Shown: positions 1 through 9,276, counted from the stretch's first letter. The stretch is DNA of 64,000 nt from Sulfurivermis sp040755915 (GCA_040755915.1 JBFLWM010000004.1:1-64000); one strand, 5' to 3'. Notes: generated from the sequence alone by a model not told the origin. A program made the numbers and translations.

Positions 1-709
1 ACAGGGTGCCGCCGTGGGCGGCCTGGAACAGGCCTTCCTTGTCGCTGACGGCGCCGGTGAAGCTGCCCTTTTTGTGGCCGAACAGCTCGCTCTCCATCAG
101 CTCGGTGGGAATGGCGCCGCAGTTGACCGGAACAAAGGGCGCCTCGGCACGCGGTCCCTGGGCATGGATCAGGCGTGCCGCGAGTTCCTTGCCGGTGCCC
201 GACTCGCCGCTGATATAGACCGGGGCCTGGCTGCGCGCCAGCTTGGCGATGGTGGTGCGCACGGACTGCATGGCGGGGGAGTCGCCGAGCAGTTCCAGCC
301 GGCCATTGTCGCTCCCCTGGGGGGAAATCTGGCTGGCGACGCGCAGGGCGGTATGTACCAGCTCACGCAGCACCTGCAGCTCCACCGGCTTGGTAACAAA
401 ATCGAAGGCGCCGGCCTTGAGGGCCTCGATGGCGGTGGGCATGCTGCCGTGGGCGGTGATCACGGCCACCGGCAGGGCGGGATGGTGGCGCTGGATATGG
501 CGCACCAGATCGATGCCGTCGCCATCGGGCAGGCGCATGTCGGTGAGGCAGAACTGGAACGGGCGCTGGCCGAGCAGCCGGCGCGCCTCGGCGAGGTTGG
601 CGGCGGTACAGGCCACCACCCCCATGCGGGCGAGGGTCAGATCGAGCAGTTCGCGGATGTCCGGTTCGTCATCGACGACGAGGGCGGTGGGTTTGGTGTC
701 GGCGGTCAT
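1..709 (-). CDS. pilR: PilR-type sigma-54 response regulator, C-terminus outside window
   Basis: Response regulator that activates sigma-54 promoters, most likely pilin genes. The visible 236 residues hold a receiver domain (VVDDEPD near residue 10, phosphoacceptor Asp in LTDMRLPDGDG, conserved Lys in TKPVE), a linker, and the start of the AAA+ domain with Walker A GESGTGKE and the sigma-54 contact loop GSFTGA. The rest of the AAA+ domain and the DNA-binding domain lie beyond the left edge. The start codon overlaps the stop of the upstream kinase gene (ATGA), so the pair is translationally coupled. The neighbouring membrane kinase supports PilR over NtrC. Confidence 0.93.
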   Translation of the reverse strand, partial: MTADTKPTALVVDDEPDIRELLDLTLARMGVVACTAANLAEARRLLGQRPFQFCLTDMRLPDGDGIDLVRHIQRHHPALPVAVITAHGSMPTAIEALKAGAFDFVTKPVELQVLRELVHTALRVASQISPQGSDNGRLELLGDSPAMQSVRTTIAKLARSQAPVYISGESGTGKELAARLIHAQGPRAEAPFVPVNCGAIPTELMESELFGHKKGSFTGAVSDKEGLFQAAHGGTL

Positions 710-2328
710 CGGGCAAATACTAGCCGGAAGCGGGCGCCGCCGTCAGGGGGCGGCAGGCAGAGCAGACGGGCGCGGTTGCTCTCGGCCAGTTCCCGCGCCA
801 GATACAGGCCGAGGCCGGTGCCCTTGCCTTCGGTGGTGAAGAAGGGTTCGAACAGGTGTTCAGCCACTTCCGGCGGAATGCCCGGGCCGTGATCGCGCAC
901 ATCCAGCCAGGTGTCGCCGGCACTGCGGCCGGTGCGCAGCTCCAGCTTGGGGGCGGGTGCCGTGGCGGCGTGGCGCAGGCCGTTGAGGCAGAGGTTCCAT
1001 ACGATCTGGTGCAGCTGGATGGGATCGAACTGGACCACGACGTCTTCCGGCGCAAGATCGAGGTGAATGTCGCCGGGCTGGCAGGTGGCGTGGCGCTGGA
1101 ACTCTTCCAGAAAGCGCTGCAGCCAGGGCCCCAGCTCGATGCGTTCGGGGCGGGCGCGTTCGCGCCGTCCCAGATGCAGCACGCTTTCGATGATGGCATT
1201 AATCCGCTTGGACTGTTCCAGGACGATGCGCAGCAGGCGTTTGTCGGCATTTTCCAGCGCCGGGGACTCTTCCAGCAGTTCGCCGGCATGGCTGATGGCT
1301 CCCAGCGGGTTGCGGATCTCGTGGGCAATGCTGGCAGTGAGCCGTCCCAGGGCAGCCAGCTTGAGTTGCTGGGCCTGCTGGCTGGCGTCGCTGGCGTCCT
1401 CGAGAAAGATCAGGCTGTCGGCTCCGCTGCCGATGGGCATGAAGTGCGGCAGCAGCTTCTGGTTGCTGTCGGCAACATCCAGCAGGTTGGCGTCCTGCCG
1501 CGCCCCTTCGCGCCAGGCGGTCAGTTGCTTCTGCAAGGCCGGCAACTCCCGTTCCAGGGGTTCGCCGACCACGGGGCGGGAGCCGAGCCCCAGCAGCTGG
1601 CGGGCCGTGGTGTTGATGAGGCGGATCTGGCCGGCGGCGTCGGTGACCAGCACACCGGTCTGCATGTGCTGGATGACGTAGTCGGTGAGCTGGGCCATGT
1701 TCGCCAGATCCACGCCACGCTGGCGGGCGAGTTTTTCGCTGGCGCGGATGCGTCGTGCCAGGGTGTGGGCGAGGGCGGCGGTGGCGAACAGGGTAGCGCC
1801 CAGCATGCCGGCCTGGGGATAGCTGAGGGCTTCACGGGCAATGTGCGGCGGGGCGTTGAGGAGGAGGAAGCTCTGTTCCACCAGGATCGCCAGCGAGGCG
1901 AGGGCGGCGAACAGGATGGCGGTGCGGCCGACGCTGAGCATGCCGGCGGCGGCCACGCTCACCACCAGCAGCATGCCCAGGCCGCTGCTGAGGCCGCCGC
2001 TGGCGTGCATCAGCAGGGTGATGCAGACGATGTCGGTAAAGGTGTGCAGGTCGACCAGATGGTTGAACGGCAGCATGCGGGTGCGTACCGCCACACCGGC
2101 CAGGAAGGCGGCGGCGAGATAGATGTAGATGACGCCAACGTATAAGGAGGGGGCCAGACTGCCGAAGGGGGGCGGGGTCTGGCCCAACAGGTGCAGGACC
2201 AGCAGGAGTCCGGTCAGCAGCAGGCGGTAGATGGCGAAATAGCCCAGCGGCGTCCAGTGTTCGCTGTCGTGCAACCGCAGCGGCTCATGGTCGCCGCTGG
2301 CTGGCAGGGTGAGGGGCGTCTGCGCCAT
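706..2328 (-). CDS. pilS: PilS-type membrane sensor histidine kinase
   Basis: Inner-membrane sensor kinase, 540 residues, partner of the downstream PilR-like regulator. About six hydrophobic segments span residues 28-190, followed by a PAS-like domain (about 205-320). The phosphoacceptor is His336 in SIAHEIRNPLGAIS. The ATPase domain shows the N box (WNLCLNGLRHA), the G1 box DHGPGIP and the G2 box GKGTGLGL. Multiple transmembrane segments plus PAS and kinase is the PilS plan. In Pseudomonas PilS reads pilin levels in the membrane; the same role here is inferred. It lies 3 nt after the upstream small gene and overlaps pilR by 4 nt. Confidence 0.92.
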   Translation of the reverse strand: MAQTPLTLPASGDHEPLRLHDSEHWTPLGYFAIYRLLLTGLLLVLHLLGQTPPPFGSLAPSLYVGVIYIYLAAAFLAGVAVRTRMLPFNHLVDLHTFTDIVCITLLMHASGGLSSGLGMLLVVSVAAAGMLSVGRTAILFAALASLAILVEQSFLLLNAPPHIAREALSYPQAGMLGATLFATAALAHTLARRIRASEKLARQRGVDLANMAQLTDYVIQHMQTGVLVTDAAGQIRLINTTARQLLGLGSRPVVGEPLERELPALQKQLTAWREGARQDANLLDVADSNQKLLPHFMPIGSGADSLIFLEDASDASQQAQQLKLAALGRLTASIAHEIRNPLGAISHAGELLEESPALENADKRLLRIVLEQSKRINAIIESVLHLGRRERARPERIELGPWLQRFLEEFQRHATCQPGDIHLDLAPEDVVVQFDPIQLHQIVWNLCLNGLRHAATAPAPKLELRTGRSAGDTWLDVRDHGPGIPPEVAEHLFEPFFTTEGKGTGLGLYLARELAESNRARLLCLPPPDGGARFRLVFAR

Positions 2329-2331
2329 CGG

Positions 2332-2562
2332 TCAGGGATGATGGGCGTCGCGGTGCTCCGGGCTGCAGTAGCTTTGGTTGCCGCTGCGGAGCGCCTGTGA
2401 TTCGGGCACGTGTACGCCGCAATAGGCACACTTGACCATGCGTTCCTGCTGCCGTTGTTCACCTTCCGGGCGCGGCGGCTGCTTTTCCGCCAGCCAGCGC
2501 TTGAACAGCACATAGGCCAGCCAGACTACGGCGGCGATGACTAGGATGCGGATCAGGTTCAT
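2332..2562 (-). CDS. PP0621-family small membrane protein with a Cys pair
   Basis: A 76-residue protein with one N-terminal transmembrane helix (residues 3-22) and a charged linker. The C-terminal module has CAYCGVHV and a second Cys and His pair in YCSPEHRDAH, a treble-clef-like zinc-binding pattern. It resembles the PP0621 family, which commonly precedes pilS in Gammaproteobacteria. No function is established. It is the first gene of the leftward pilS-pilR operon and is divergent from sucC. Confidence 0.8.
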   Translation of the reverse strand: MNLIRILVIAAVVWLAYVLFKRWLAEKQPPRPEGEQRQQERMVKCAYCGVHVPESQALRSGNQSYCSPEHRDAHHP

Positions 2563-2744
2563 GGCGTGGATACCGGAAATGACGGTGGTGCGATCTTAGC
2601 AAGATTACGCCGCCCGGGTGGTGTGGTCTGGTCACCGGGCGTTTTGCATTATTTCACGGCCAAATCGCCAGCCGCCCGGTTTCCAAGCCGGACGCATTCC
2701 TCCACAATAGCCACCTTTCCCCAGTCTGACGGGATATCCAGAGA

Positions 2745-3911
2745 ATGAACCTGCACGAATACCAGGCGAAAGAATTGTTTGCCCGCTACGGCATCGCGGT
2801 GCCGCAGGGGCGGGTGGTGGCCAGTGTCAGCGAGGCCGAGCGCGCCATGCAGGCGGTGGGCGGCAAGCGCTGGGTGGTGAAGGCCCAGGTGCATGCCGGT
2901 GGTCGCGGCAAGGCCGGCGGCGTCAAGCTGGTGGAGGGCGGCGAGGCCCTGCAGCAGGCCGTCAACGCCCTCATCGGTACGCGCCTGGTAACGCACCAGA
3001 GCGGGGCGGAAGGTCAGCCGGTGAACCAGGTGTTGATCGAGCCCACCTGCGACATCGCCCGCGAGTTGTACCTCGGCATGGTGGTCGATCGTGCCCGCCA
3101 GCGTGTGGTGTTCATGGCCTCCACCGCCGGCGGCATGGACATCGAAGAGGTGGCGGCCAGGACGCCGGAGAAGATCCTCACCGTGGCGGTGGAGCCGGTG
3201 GCCGGCCTGCAACCCTATCAGTGCCGCCAGATTGCCTTCGGCCTCGGCCTGGAGGGCGAACAGATCAAGCAGCTCGGTGCCATCATGGCCGGCCTGTACC
3301 GCCTGTTCACCGAATGCGATGCCTCGCTGCTGGAGATCAATCCGCTGGTGGTGACCGGCGACGGCCGCCTGGTGGCGCTGGACGCCAAGCTCAATCTGGA
3401 TGAAAACGCCCTCTACCGTCAGCCGGCGCTGTGCGAGCTGCGCGACGCCTCGCAGGAGGACGAGCGCGAATACCGCGCCCAGCAGCACGGCCTCAACTAT
3501 GTGCGCCTCGACGGCAGCATCGGCTGCATGGTGAATGGCGCCGGCCTCGCCATGGCTACCATGGACCTGATCAAGCTGCACGGCGGCGAGCCGGCCAATT
3601 TCCTCGACGTGGGCGGCGGCACCAATGCCGACAAGGTGGCCGAGGCGTTCAAGCTGATCCTGTCCGACGACAAGGTGAAGGCCATTCTGGTCAACATCTT
3701 CGGCGGCATCGTGCGCTGCGACCTCATTGCCGAGGGCATCATCAAGGCGGTGCGCGAGGTGGGCATCCACATCCCCGTCGTGGTGCGCCTGGAAGGGACC
3801 AACGTGGAACTGGGCCGCAAGATGCTGGCCGAGAGCGGGCTGGCCATCACGGCGGCCGATGATTTGACCGGCGCGGCGCAGAAGGTAGTCGCCGCGGTAC
3901 GAGGTGCGTAG
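2745..3911 (+). CDS. sucC: Succinate-CoA ligase, beta subunit
   Basis: ADP-forming succinyl-CoA synthetase beta subunit of the TCA cycle (succinyl-CoA + ADP + Pi to succinate + ATP). Its 388 residues equal the family length. The N-terminus MNLHEYQAKELF is the family signature, the ATP-grasp domain occupies about 1-240, and the CoA-ligase domain carries VNIFGGIVRCD. It is followed by sucD with no intergenic base. A GC-rich imperfect hairpin (about 2609-2643) lies in the divergent space upstream; its role is unclear. Confidence 0.97.
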   Translation: MNLHEYQAKELFARYGIAVPQGRVVASVSEAERAMQAVGGKRWVVKAQVHAGGRGKAGGVKLVEGGEALQQAVNALIGTRLVTHQSGAEGQPVNQVLIEPTCDIARELYLGMVVDRARQRVVFMASTAGGMDIEEVAARTPEKILTVAVEPVAGLQPYQCRQIAFGLGLEGEQIKQLGAIMAGLYRLFTECDASLLEINPLVVTGDGRLVALDAKLNLDENALYRQPALCELRDASQEDEREYRAQQHGLNYVRLDGSIGCMVNGAGLAMATMDLIKLHGGEPANFLDVGGGTNADKVAEAFKLILSDDKVKAILVNIFGGIVRCDLIAEGIIKAVREVGIHIPVVVRLEGTNVELGRKMLAESGLAITAADDLTGAAQKVVAAVRGA

Positions 3912-4781
3912 ATGGCCATTCTTATCGACAAGGACACCCGGGTGATCTGCCAGGGCTATACCGGCAAGCAGGGCACCTTCCATTCCGAGCAGGCCATCGC
4001 CTACGGCACCAACCTGGTGGGCGGCGTGACGCCGGGCAAGGGCGGCAGCAAGCATCTCGATCGCCCGGTGTTCAATACCGTGCACGATGCGGTGCGCGAG
4101 ACCGGCGCCAACGCCACCATGATCTACGTGCCGGCGCCCTTTGCCGCCGACGCCATCCTGGAGGCCGCCGATGCCGGCATCGAGGTGATCGCCTGCATCA
4201 CCGAGGGCATCCCGGTGCTGGACATGCTCAAGGTCAAGGCCGCGCTGAAGAACACCGACGCACGCCTTATCGGCCCCAATTGCCCCGGCCTGATAACCCC
4301 GGGCGAGTGCAAGATCGGCATCATGCCCGGTGCGATTCACAAGAAGGGCAGGATCGGCATCGTCTCCCGTTCCGGCACCCTGACCTATGAAGCGGTGCAC
4401 CAGACCACCGGCACCGGCCTGGGCCAGTCCACCTGCGTCGGCATCGGCGGCGATCCGATCCACGGCATGAACTTCGTCGACGTGCTGGGGCTGTTCGAGA
4501 ACGACCCGCAGACCGAAGGCATCATCATGGTGGGCGAGATCGGCGGCACGGCGGAGGAAGAGGCGGCGGCCTTCATCAGGAAGCATGTCAGCAAGCCGGT
4601 GGTGGCCTACATCGCTGGCGTCACTGCGCCCAAGGGCAAGCGCATGGGCCATGCCGGCGCCATCATCGCCGGCGGCAAGGGTACCGCGGACGAGAAGTTC
4701 GCCGCCCTGGAGGCGGCGGGCGTGCATGTAGTGCGTTCACCGGCCGAGATGGGCGCGCGCATGGCGGCGGTGCTGAAGTAG
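3912..4781 (+). CDS. sucD: Succinate-CoA ligase, alpha subunit
   Basis: Alpha subunit of succinyl-CoA synthetase, 289 residues. It binds CoA through a Rossmann domain (QGYTGKQGTFH near residue 14) and carries the phosphohistidine, His247 in GHAGAIIAGGKG. GPNCPGLITPGECKIG is the second signature. The ATG begins directly after the sucC stop codon, so the two subunits are coupled. nadE starts 6 nt downstream and probably shares the transcript. Confidence 0.97.
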   Translation: MAILIDKDTRVICQGYTGKQGTFHSEQAIAYGTNLVGGVTPGKGGSKHLDRPVFNTVHDAVRETGANATMIYVPAPFAADAILEAADAGIEVIACITEGIPVLDMLKVKAALKNTDARLIGPNCPGLITPGECKIGIMPGAIHKKGRIGIVSRSGTLTYEAVHQTTGTGLGQSTCVGIGGDPIHGMNFVDVLGLFENDPQTEGIIMVGEIGGTAEEEAAAFIRKHVSKPVVAYIAGVTAPKGKRMGHAGAIIAGGKGTADEKFAALEAAGVHVVRSPAEMGARMAAVLK

Positions 4782-4787
4782 CGCTTC

Positions 4788-6410
4788 ATGCAAACCCTCC
4801 GCATCGCCCTGGCACAGATCAATCCGCTGGTCGGCGACATCGACGGCAACGCCGCGCGCATCATTGCGGCGGCGGAGCGGGCGCGTGACGAACTGCGCGC
4901 CGATGCGGTGCTGTTCCCCGAGCTGTGTCTGACCGGCTATCCGCCGGAGGACCTGCTGCTGCGCCCCGGCCTGCATGTGCGCGTGCTGCGCGCGCTGGAG
5001 GAGGTGAAGCGGCGCGTGGCCGGCATCACCCTGATCATCGGCCTGCCGCAGCAGGCGGCGGGCGGTTTGTACAATGCCGCGGTGGTGCTGCGTGACGGCC
5101 AGCTGCTCGGCAGCTATCACAAGCAGCACCTGCCCAATTACTCCGTGTTCGACGAGAAGCGCTACTTTGCCGCCGGCAGCGAGCCGTGCGTGGTGGCCCT
5201 CAATGGCGTGAATGTCGGCATCACCATCTGCGAGGATGTCTGGCATCCGGGGCCGGTGGCCCAGGCTGCGGCCGCGGGTGCCCGCCTGATCCTCAATCTC
5301 AATGCCTCGCCGTTTCACATCAACAAGGGACGCGAGCGCGAGGAGGTGGTGCGCGCGCGCATCAAGGAAACCGGGGTGCCGCTGGTCTATGTCAATCAGG
5401 TGGGCGGCCAGGACGAACTGGTGTTCGACGGCGAATCCTTCGTGATGGACGAGATGGGCGAGATGGTGCTGCGCGCGCCGGCCTGGCAGGAGGGACTGTG
5501 GCTGGCCGAATTCGAGGTGAGCGAGGAGGCGGTGCGCGCCCTGCCCGGTGCAGTCGCTCCGCTGCAGCCGCTGGAGGCAAGCGTGTACGACGCGCTGGTG
5601 TGCGGCGTGCGCGACTATATCGAAAAGAATGGTTTCCGCGGCGTCGTGCTCGGCCTGTCCGGCGGCATCGATTCGGCGCTGACCCTGGCGGTGGCGGTGG
5701 ATGCCATCGGTGCCGCGCGGGTGGAGGCGGTGATGATGCCCTCGCGCTACACCGCCGACATGAGCGTGGAGGATGCGGCCGAGGAGGCGCGCCTGTTGGG
5801 GGTGGATTATCGCGTCATAGCCATTGAGCCGCTGTTCAACGCCTTTCTCGACAGTCTGCGCGAGGAGTTTGCCGGTACCGCGCCGGATACCACCGAAGAA
5901 AACCTGCAGGCGCGCTGCCGCGGCGTACTGCTGATGGCGATCTCCAACAAGAAGCGCAAGATCGTGCTCACCACCGGCAACAAGAGCGAAATGGCGGTGG
6001 GTTATGCCACGCTGTACGGCGACATGGCCGGCGGCTTCGACGTGCTGAAGGATGTGCCCAAGACCCTGGTGTTCCGTCTGGCAGAGTACCGCAATACGCG
6101 CAGCCCGGTGATCCCGCAGCGGGTCATCGATCGGCCGCCCTCGGCGGAACTGGCGCCGGATCAGAAGGATACCGATTCGTTGCCGCCCTACGATATCCTC
6201 GATGCGATCCTGGAACGTTATGTCGAGCTGGATCAGTGTCTGGAGGAGATTGTCGCCGCCGGTTACGATGAGGCCACCGTGGGTCGCGTCATCCGCATGG
6301 TGGATCGCAACGAATACAAGCGGCGTCAGGCGGCACCGGGGGTGCGCATCACGCGGCGGGCGTTCGGGCGCGATCGGCGCTATCCGATCACGTCGGGGTT
6401 TGGCAAGTAG
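4788..6410 (+). CDS. nadE: Glutamine-dependent NAD+ synthetase
   Basis: Converts nicotinic acid adenine dinucleotide to NAD+ with ATP and glutamine. The 540 residues contain an N-terminal nitrilase-type glutaminase domain with the catalytic triad Glu45, Lys112 and Cys148 (ITICEDVW). The C-terminal synthetase domain carries the ATP-pyrophosphatase P-loop SGGIDS at 291-296 and TTGNKSEMAVGY. Because the glutaminase domain is present, ammonia need not be supplied by a separate subunit. The TAG stop codon is formed by the first bases of a palindromic repeat. Confidence 0.96.
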   Translation: MQTLRIALAQINPLVGDIDGNAARIIAAAERARDELRADAVLFPELCLTGYPPEDLLLRPGLHVRVLRALEEVKRRVAGITLIIGLPQQAAGGLYNAAVVLRDGQLLGSYHKQHLPNYSVFDEKRYFAAGSEPCVVALNGVNVGITICEDVWHPGPVAQAAAAGARLILNLNASPFHINKGREREEVVRARIKETGVPLVYVNQVGGQDELVFDGESFVMDEMGEMVLRAPAWQEGLWLAEFEVSEEAVRALPGAVAPLQPLEASVYDALVCGVRDYIEKNGFRGVVLGLSGGIDSALTLAVAVDAIGAARVEAVMMPSRYTADMSVEDAAEEARLLGVDYRVIAIEPLFNAFLDSLREEFAGTAPDTTEENLQARCRGVLLMAISNKKRKIVLTTGNKSEMAVGYATLYGDMAGGFDVLKDVPKTLVFRLAEYRNTRSPVIPQRVIDRPPSAELAPDQKDTDSLPPYDILDAILERYVELDQCLEEIVAAGYDEATVGRVIRMVDRNEYKRRQAAPGVRITRRAFGRDRRYPITSGFGK

Positions 6411-6477
6411 GAGCGAATCGCATTCGCGACAGGCGTGCCACGACATGGCGTTAATCGCGGACACGGTCCGCTCCTAC
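6407..6477. repeat. 71-bp palindromic repeat with GTAGGAGCG ends, copy 1
   Basis: The ends are GTAGGAGCG and its exact complement CGCTCCTAC, with internal complementary segments around GAATCGCATTCG. The left end supplies the nadE stop codon. The same architecture and length recur at 7408-7478, and a diverged longer relative lies at 32801-32882. It occupies nearly the whole nadE-glnB gap, so any glnB promoter would lie in or near it. Confidence 0.85.
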
Positions 6478-6493
6478 AACATGGGAGAAAAAC

Positions 6494-6832
6494 ATGAAAA
6501 AAGTTGAAGCGATCATCAAGCCGTTCAAGCTGGACGACGTGCGCGAGGCCCTGTCCGACATCGGTGTGGCCGGCATGACCGCCACCGAGGTGAAGGGCTT
6601 CGGCCGGCAGAAGGGCCACACCGAACTGTACCGCGGCGCGGAATACGTGGTGGACTTCCTGCCCAAGGTGAAGATCGAACTGGTGGTCAACGACGATCAG
6701 GTGGAGCCGTGCATCGAGGCCATTACCAAGGCGGCGCGCACCGGCAAGATCGGTGACGGCAAGATCTTCGTCACCAGCGTCGAGCGCGTGGTGCGCATCC
6801 GTACCGGCGAGGAAGGGCCGGACGCGGTTTAA
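6494..6832 (+). CDS. glnB: Nitrogen regulatory protein P-II
   Basis: Trimeric 2-oxoglutarate/ATP sensor of 112 residues that signals nitrogen status to glutamine synthetase adenylylation and NtrB. The N-terminus MKKVEAIIKPFKLDDV, the uridylylated Tyr51 in YRGAEYVVDF and the B loop GKIGDGKIFV are all intact. A ribosome binding site (GGAGAAA) lies just upstream. No amt gene is adjacent, so GlnB is favoured over GlnK. Confidence 0.95.
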   Translation: MKKVEAIIKPFKLDDVREALSDIGVAGMTATEVKGFGRQKGHTELYRGAEYVVDFLPKVKIELVVNDDQVEPCIEAITKAARTGKIGDGKIFVTSVERVVRIRTGEEGPDAV

Positions 6833-6842
6833 GAAGTAACCG

Positions 6843-6866
6843 GGTGGTCAGCGATAGCTGACCACC
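6843..6866. terminator. Hairpin between convergent glnB and nitroreductase genes
   Basis: A perfect 10-bp stem, GGTGGTCAGC with its complement, closes a GATA loop where the convergent genes meet. It includes the nitroreductase stop codon. There is no long T-tract, so it may act in a factor-assisted way or only protect mRNA ends. Confidence 0.5.
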
Positions 6867-7369
6867 TCGCCAAGCGGCCGGCGCGGCGTCAGTTCCGGCA
6901 GTTCCGCCGGATAGCCGATGGTGAGCAGGGCAACGGGCTGCAGGCCCGGGTCGAGCTTGAGCAGGCGGGTGAGCGCGGCGTCATCGAACTGGCCTACCCA
7001 GGTGGAGCCGAGGCCGGCGGCGGCGACGGCGAGCTGGGCGTAGGTCGCGGCGATGGTGGCGTCCTGCAGGGCGTAGAGCTGGCGGCCGCGTTCACCGTAT
7101 TTCGTGGCGGCGCGCGTGCCGTGGCTGCTGAACACCAGGGTGACCGGCGCCTCGGCGATGAAGTCCTGGCCGGCGGCTGCCTCCACCAGCCCCTGGCGCA
7201 GGGCCGGGTCGGTGACCACGTCGATGTGGTAGGACTGCAGGTCGCCGGCGGAGGGCGCCGCGCAGGCCATCTCCAGGATGGCGTGCAGCTTTTCCGGTTC
7301 CACCGCCATGTCGTTGCGGAATTTGCGCACCGAATGGCGATGGCGCACGGTTTCGAAGAAGTCCCACAT
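6848..7369 (-). CDS. Nitroreductase-family FMN oxidoreductase
   Basis: A 173-residue NAD(P)H:FMN oxidoreductase-like protein. The RHSVRKF segment near residue 12 is the phosphate-binding part of the FMN site, and AAPSAGDLQSYHI is the usual second FMN contact. The length fits small nitroreductases. The physiological substrate cannot be read from the sequence. It stands alone, convergent with glnB. Confidence 0.85.
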   Translation of the reverse strand: MWDFFETVRHRHSVRKFRNDMAVEPEKLHAILEMACAAPSAGDLQSYHIDVVTDPALRQGLVEAAAGQDFIAEAPVTLVFSSHGTRAATKYGERGRQLYALQDATIAATYAQLAVAAAGLGSTWVGQFDDAALTRLLKLDPGLQPVALLTIGYPAELPELTPRRPLGEVVSYR

Positions 7370-7407
7370 CGCTGCTGCCTCCGCTTTGTTGTGTCCGGTG
7401 TGTCGTC

Positions 7408-7478
7408 GTAGGAGCGAATCGTGTTCGCGACCGGTCTGGCACCCGGGCGCACTTGTCGCGGATACGATCCGCTCCTAC
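7408..7478. repeat. 71-bp palindromic repeat with GTAGGAGCG ends, copy 2
   Basis: Second copy of the element at 6407-6477 with identical length and ends (GTAGGAGCG and CGCTCCTAC). It shares the internal GAATCGtrTTCGCGAC block. It sits between the nitroreductase start and the bamD stop. Confidence 0.87.
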
Positions 7479-7490
7479 AGGAATTTCAAA

Positions 7491-8252
7491 TTACGGCGCG
7501 AGTTGTGCCGCCCGTTCCGGATGGTTCTGCGCCAGCACCTTCAGGGCGTCGTCGGCCAAATCGTCCATGCCCATTTCCCGGTAGGCGCGTACCATGATCT
7601 CCAGGGCGTCAGGTACCGAGGGCGTGCGTTCGTAATGCTCCAGCACGTATTTGCCGCGGTTGGCGGCCGCCAGGGGGGCGCCGCGGCGCATGTAGTAGTC
7701 GGCCACCTGGATTTCATGGCGCGCCAGGTTGTTGCGCAGGTAGGTCATGCGCTGGATGGCGTCCTGGCTGTAGCGGCTGTCGGGAAAGCGTTGCACCAGT
7801 TCGCTGAAATAGCGGAACGATTCGCGCGCCGTGGTGGGGTCGCGCTGGGCCTTGTCCTGGGGAAAGAAGCGATCCATGAAGCTGCGGCCGGGGTCGAAAC
7901 TGGCCAGCCCGCGCATGTAGTAGGCATAATCCACGTTCGGATGGCGCGGATGCAGCTTGATGAAGCGGTCCGCCGCGGCGATGGCGGCCTGCGGCTCGCC
8001 GTCCTTGTAGTGGACGTAGGCGGTTTCCAGCTGTGCCTGCTGGGTGTAGCGGCCGTAGGGGAAGCGCGCCTCCAGCTTGGTGTAGAGCTGGATGGCCTTC
8101 TGGTAGTCGCCCTCGTCGAGAGCCTCCTTGCCGGCAGTGTACAGCTGGCTGGCATCCCAGCCGACGGTTTCATCGTATTCCTGGAAGATGGAGCAACCCG
8201 TGCCGGTGAGCACGAACAGCAGCAGAACTAGCAGACGGCCGGCAAAACTCAT
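7491..8252 (-). CDS. bamD: Outer membrane assembly lipoprotein BamD
   Basis: Essential lipoprotein of the BAM complex that inserts beta-barrel proteins in the outer membrane. From the chosen ATG it has 253 residues: a lipoprotein signal peptide ending in the lipobox LTGTGC, then TPR repeats (YQKAIQLYTKLEARFPYG, FRYFSELVQRFPDSRY). The start at 8252 places the lipobox correctly; an upstream in-frame ATG would add a non-signal extension. It is divergent from rluD, a common arrangement. Confidence 0.95.
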   Translation of the reverse strand: MSFAGRLLVLLLFVLTGTGCSIFQEYDETVGWDASQLYTAGKEALDEGDYQKAIQLYTKLEARFPYGRYTQQAQLETAYVHYKDGEPQAAIAAADRFIKLHPRHPNVDYAYYMRGLASFDPGRSFMDRFFPQDKAQRDPTTARESFRYFSELVQRFPDSRYSQDAIQRMTYLRNNLARHEIQVADYYMRRGAPLAAANRGKYVLEHYERTPSVPDALEIMVRAYREMGMDDLADDALKVLAQNHPERAAQLAP

Positions 8253-8322
8253 TACTGTCGATTCCTGAAACGGCATGTGCCGCGCAGTATATCCCGAATG
8301 TGCCCCGGCACGAAGGCAAGAC

Positions 8323-9276
8323 ATGACTAGCAAGCATTATGTAGTGGAAGTGCCGCCCGAGATGGCGGGCCAGCGGCTGGATCAGGCGCTGGCGGCGCTG
8401 TTGCCGGACTTTTCCCGTGCCCGCCTGAGCCAGTGGGTGAAGGAGGGCAAGGCACTGGTGGATGGCCGGGTGTGCCGGCCCAAGGACAAGGTGGTGGGCG
8501 GCGAGCGCATCGCCCTGGAGGCGGTGGTGGAGGCGGATGTACGCCACCAGGGGGAGGCCATACCCCTCGACATCGTCTACGAGGATGCGGCGCTGATCGT
8601 GCTCAACAAGCCCGCCGGGCTGGTGGTGCACCCGGCGGCGGGCAATCCGGCCGGGACCATGCTCAACGCCCTGCTGCACCATGCCCCGGAGCTGGCCCAG
8701 GTGCCGCGCGCCGGTATCGTGCACCGCCTGGACAAGGACACCTCGGGCCTGCTGGTGGTGGCGCGCACCCTGGAGGCGCAGAACGCCCTGGTGCAGGCGT
8801 TGCAGGCGCGCGAGTTCACCCGCGAATACGACACGGTGGTGGTGGGCGAGATGACCGGCGGCGGCACGGTGGACGCCCCCATCGGCCGCCATCCGGTGGA
8901 CCGCAAGCGCCAGGCCATCACCACCGCGGGCAAGCCGGCGGTGACCCATTACCGCCTGGTGGAGCGCTTTCGCGCCCACACCCGCCTGGCGGTGCAGCTG
9001 GAAACGGGGCGTACCCACCAGATCCGCGTGCACATGGCCCATATCCACCATCCCATCGTCGGCGACCCGGTGTACGGCGGCCGCCTGCGTTTCCCGGCCG
9101 GCTGCAGCGAGGCGCTGCGCACCGCCCTGCACGGCTTCAAGCGTCAGGCCCTGCATGCCATGCGCCTCGGCCTGGCGCATCCGTCCAGTGGCGAATACAT
9201 GGAATGGAGCGTACCGGCACCGGACGACATGCAGGCACTGATCGCGGTGCTGCGCGAGGATGCCGCCAACGTCTGA
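8323..9276 (+). CDS. rluD: Ribosomal large subunit pseudouridine synthase D
   Basis: Makes pseudouridines in helix 69 of 23S rRNA. The 317-residue protein has an N-terminal S4 RNA-binding domain (QRLDQALAALLPDFSRARLSQ) and a catalytic domain with the RluA-family motif HRLDKDTSGL, catalytic Asp at 137. The ATG at 8323 matches the usual family start. pgeF follows 22 nt later, as in many gammaproteobacteria. Confidence 0.96.
   Translation: MTSKHYVVEVPPEMAGQRLDQALAALLPDFSRARLSQWVKEGKALVDGRVCRPKDKVVGGERIALEAVVEADVRHQGEAIPLDIVYEDAALIVLNKPAGLVVHPAAGNPAGTMLNALLHHAPELAQVPRAGIVHRLDKDTSGLLVVARTLEAQNALVQALQAREFTREYDTVVVGEMTGGGTVDAPIGRHPVDRKRQAITTAGKPAVTHYRLVERFRAHTRLAVQLETGRTHQIRVHMAHIHHPIVGDPVYGGRLRFPAGCSEALRTALHGFKRQALHAMRLGLAHPSSGEYMEWSVPAPDDMQALIAVLREDAANV

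Noticed and set aside
2609..2643. GC-rich hairpin followed by TTTTGC as a terminator
   Set aside because: It lies between divergent genes (the small membrane protein gene and sucC), where no transcript would end; stem is imperfect.
2649..4727. Long minus-strand open frame of 692 codons under sucCD
   Set aside because: Shadow of sucC and sucD; the translation is His/Gly/Ala-rich low complexity and shows no domain.
4737..6464. Long minus-strand open frame of 575 codons under nadE
   Set aside because: Shadow of nadE in GC-rich DNA without protein-like features.
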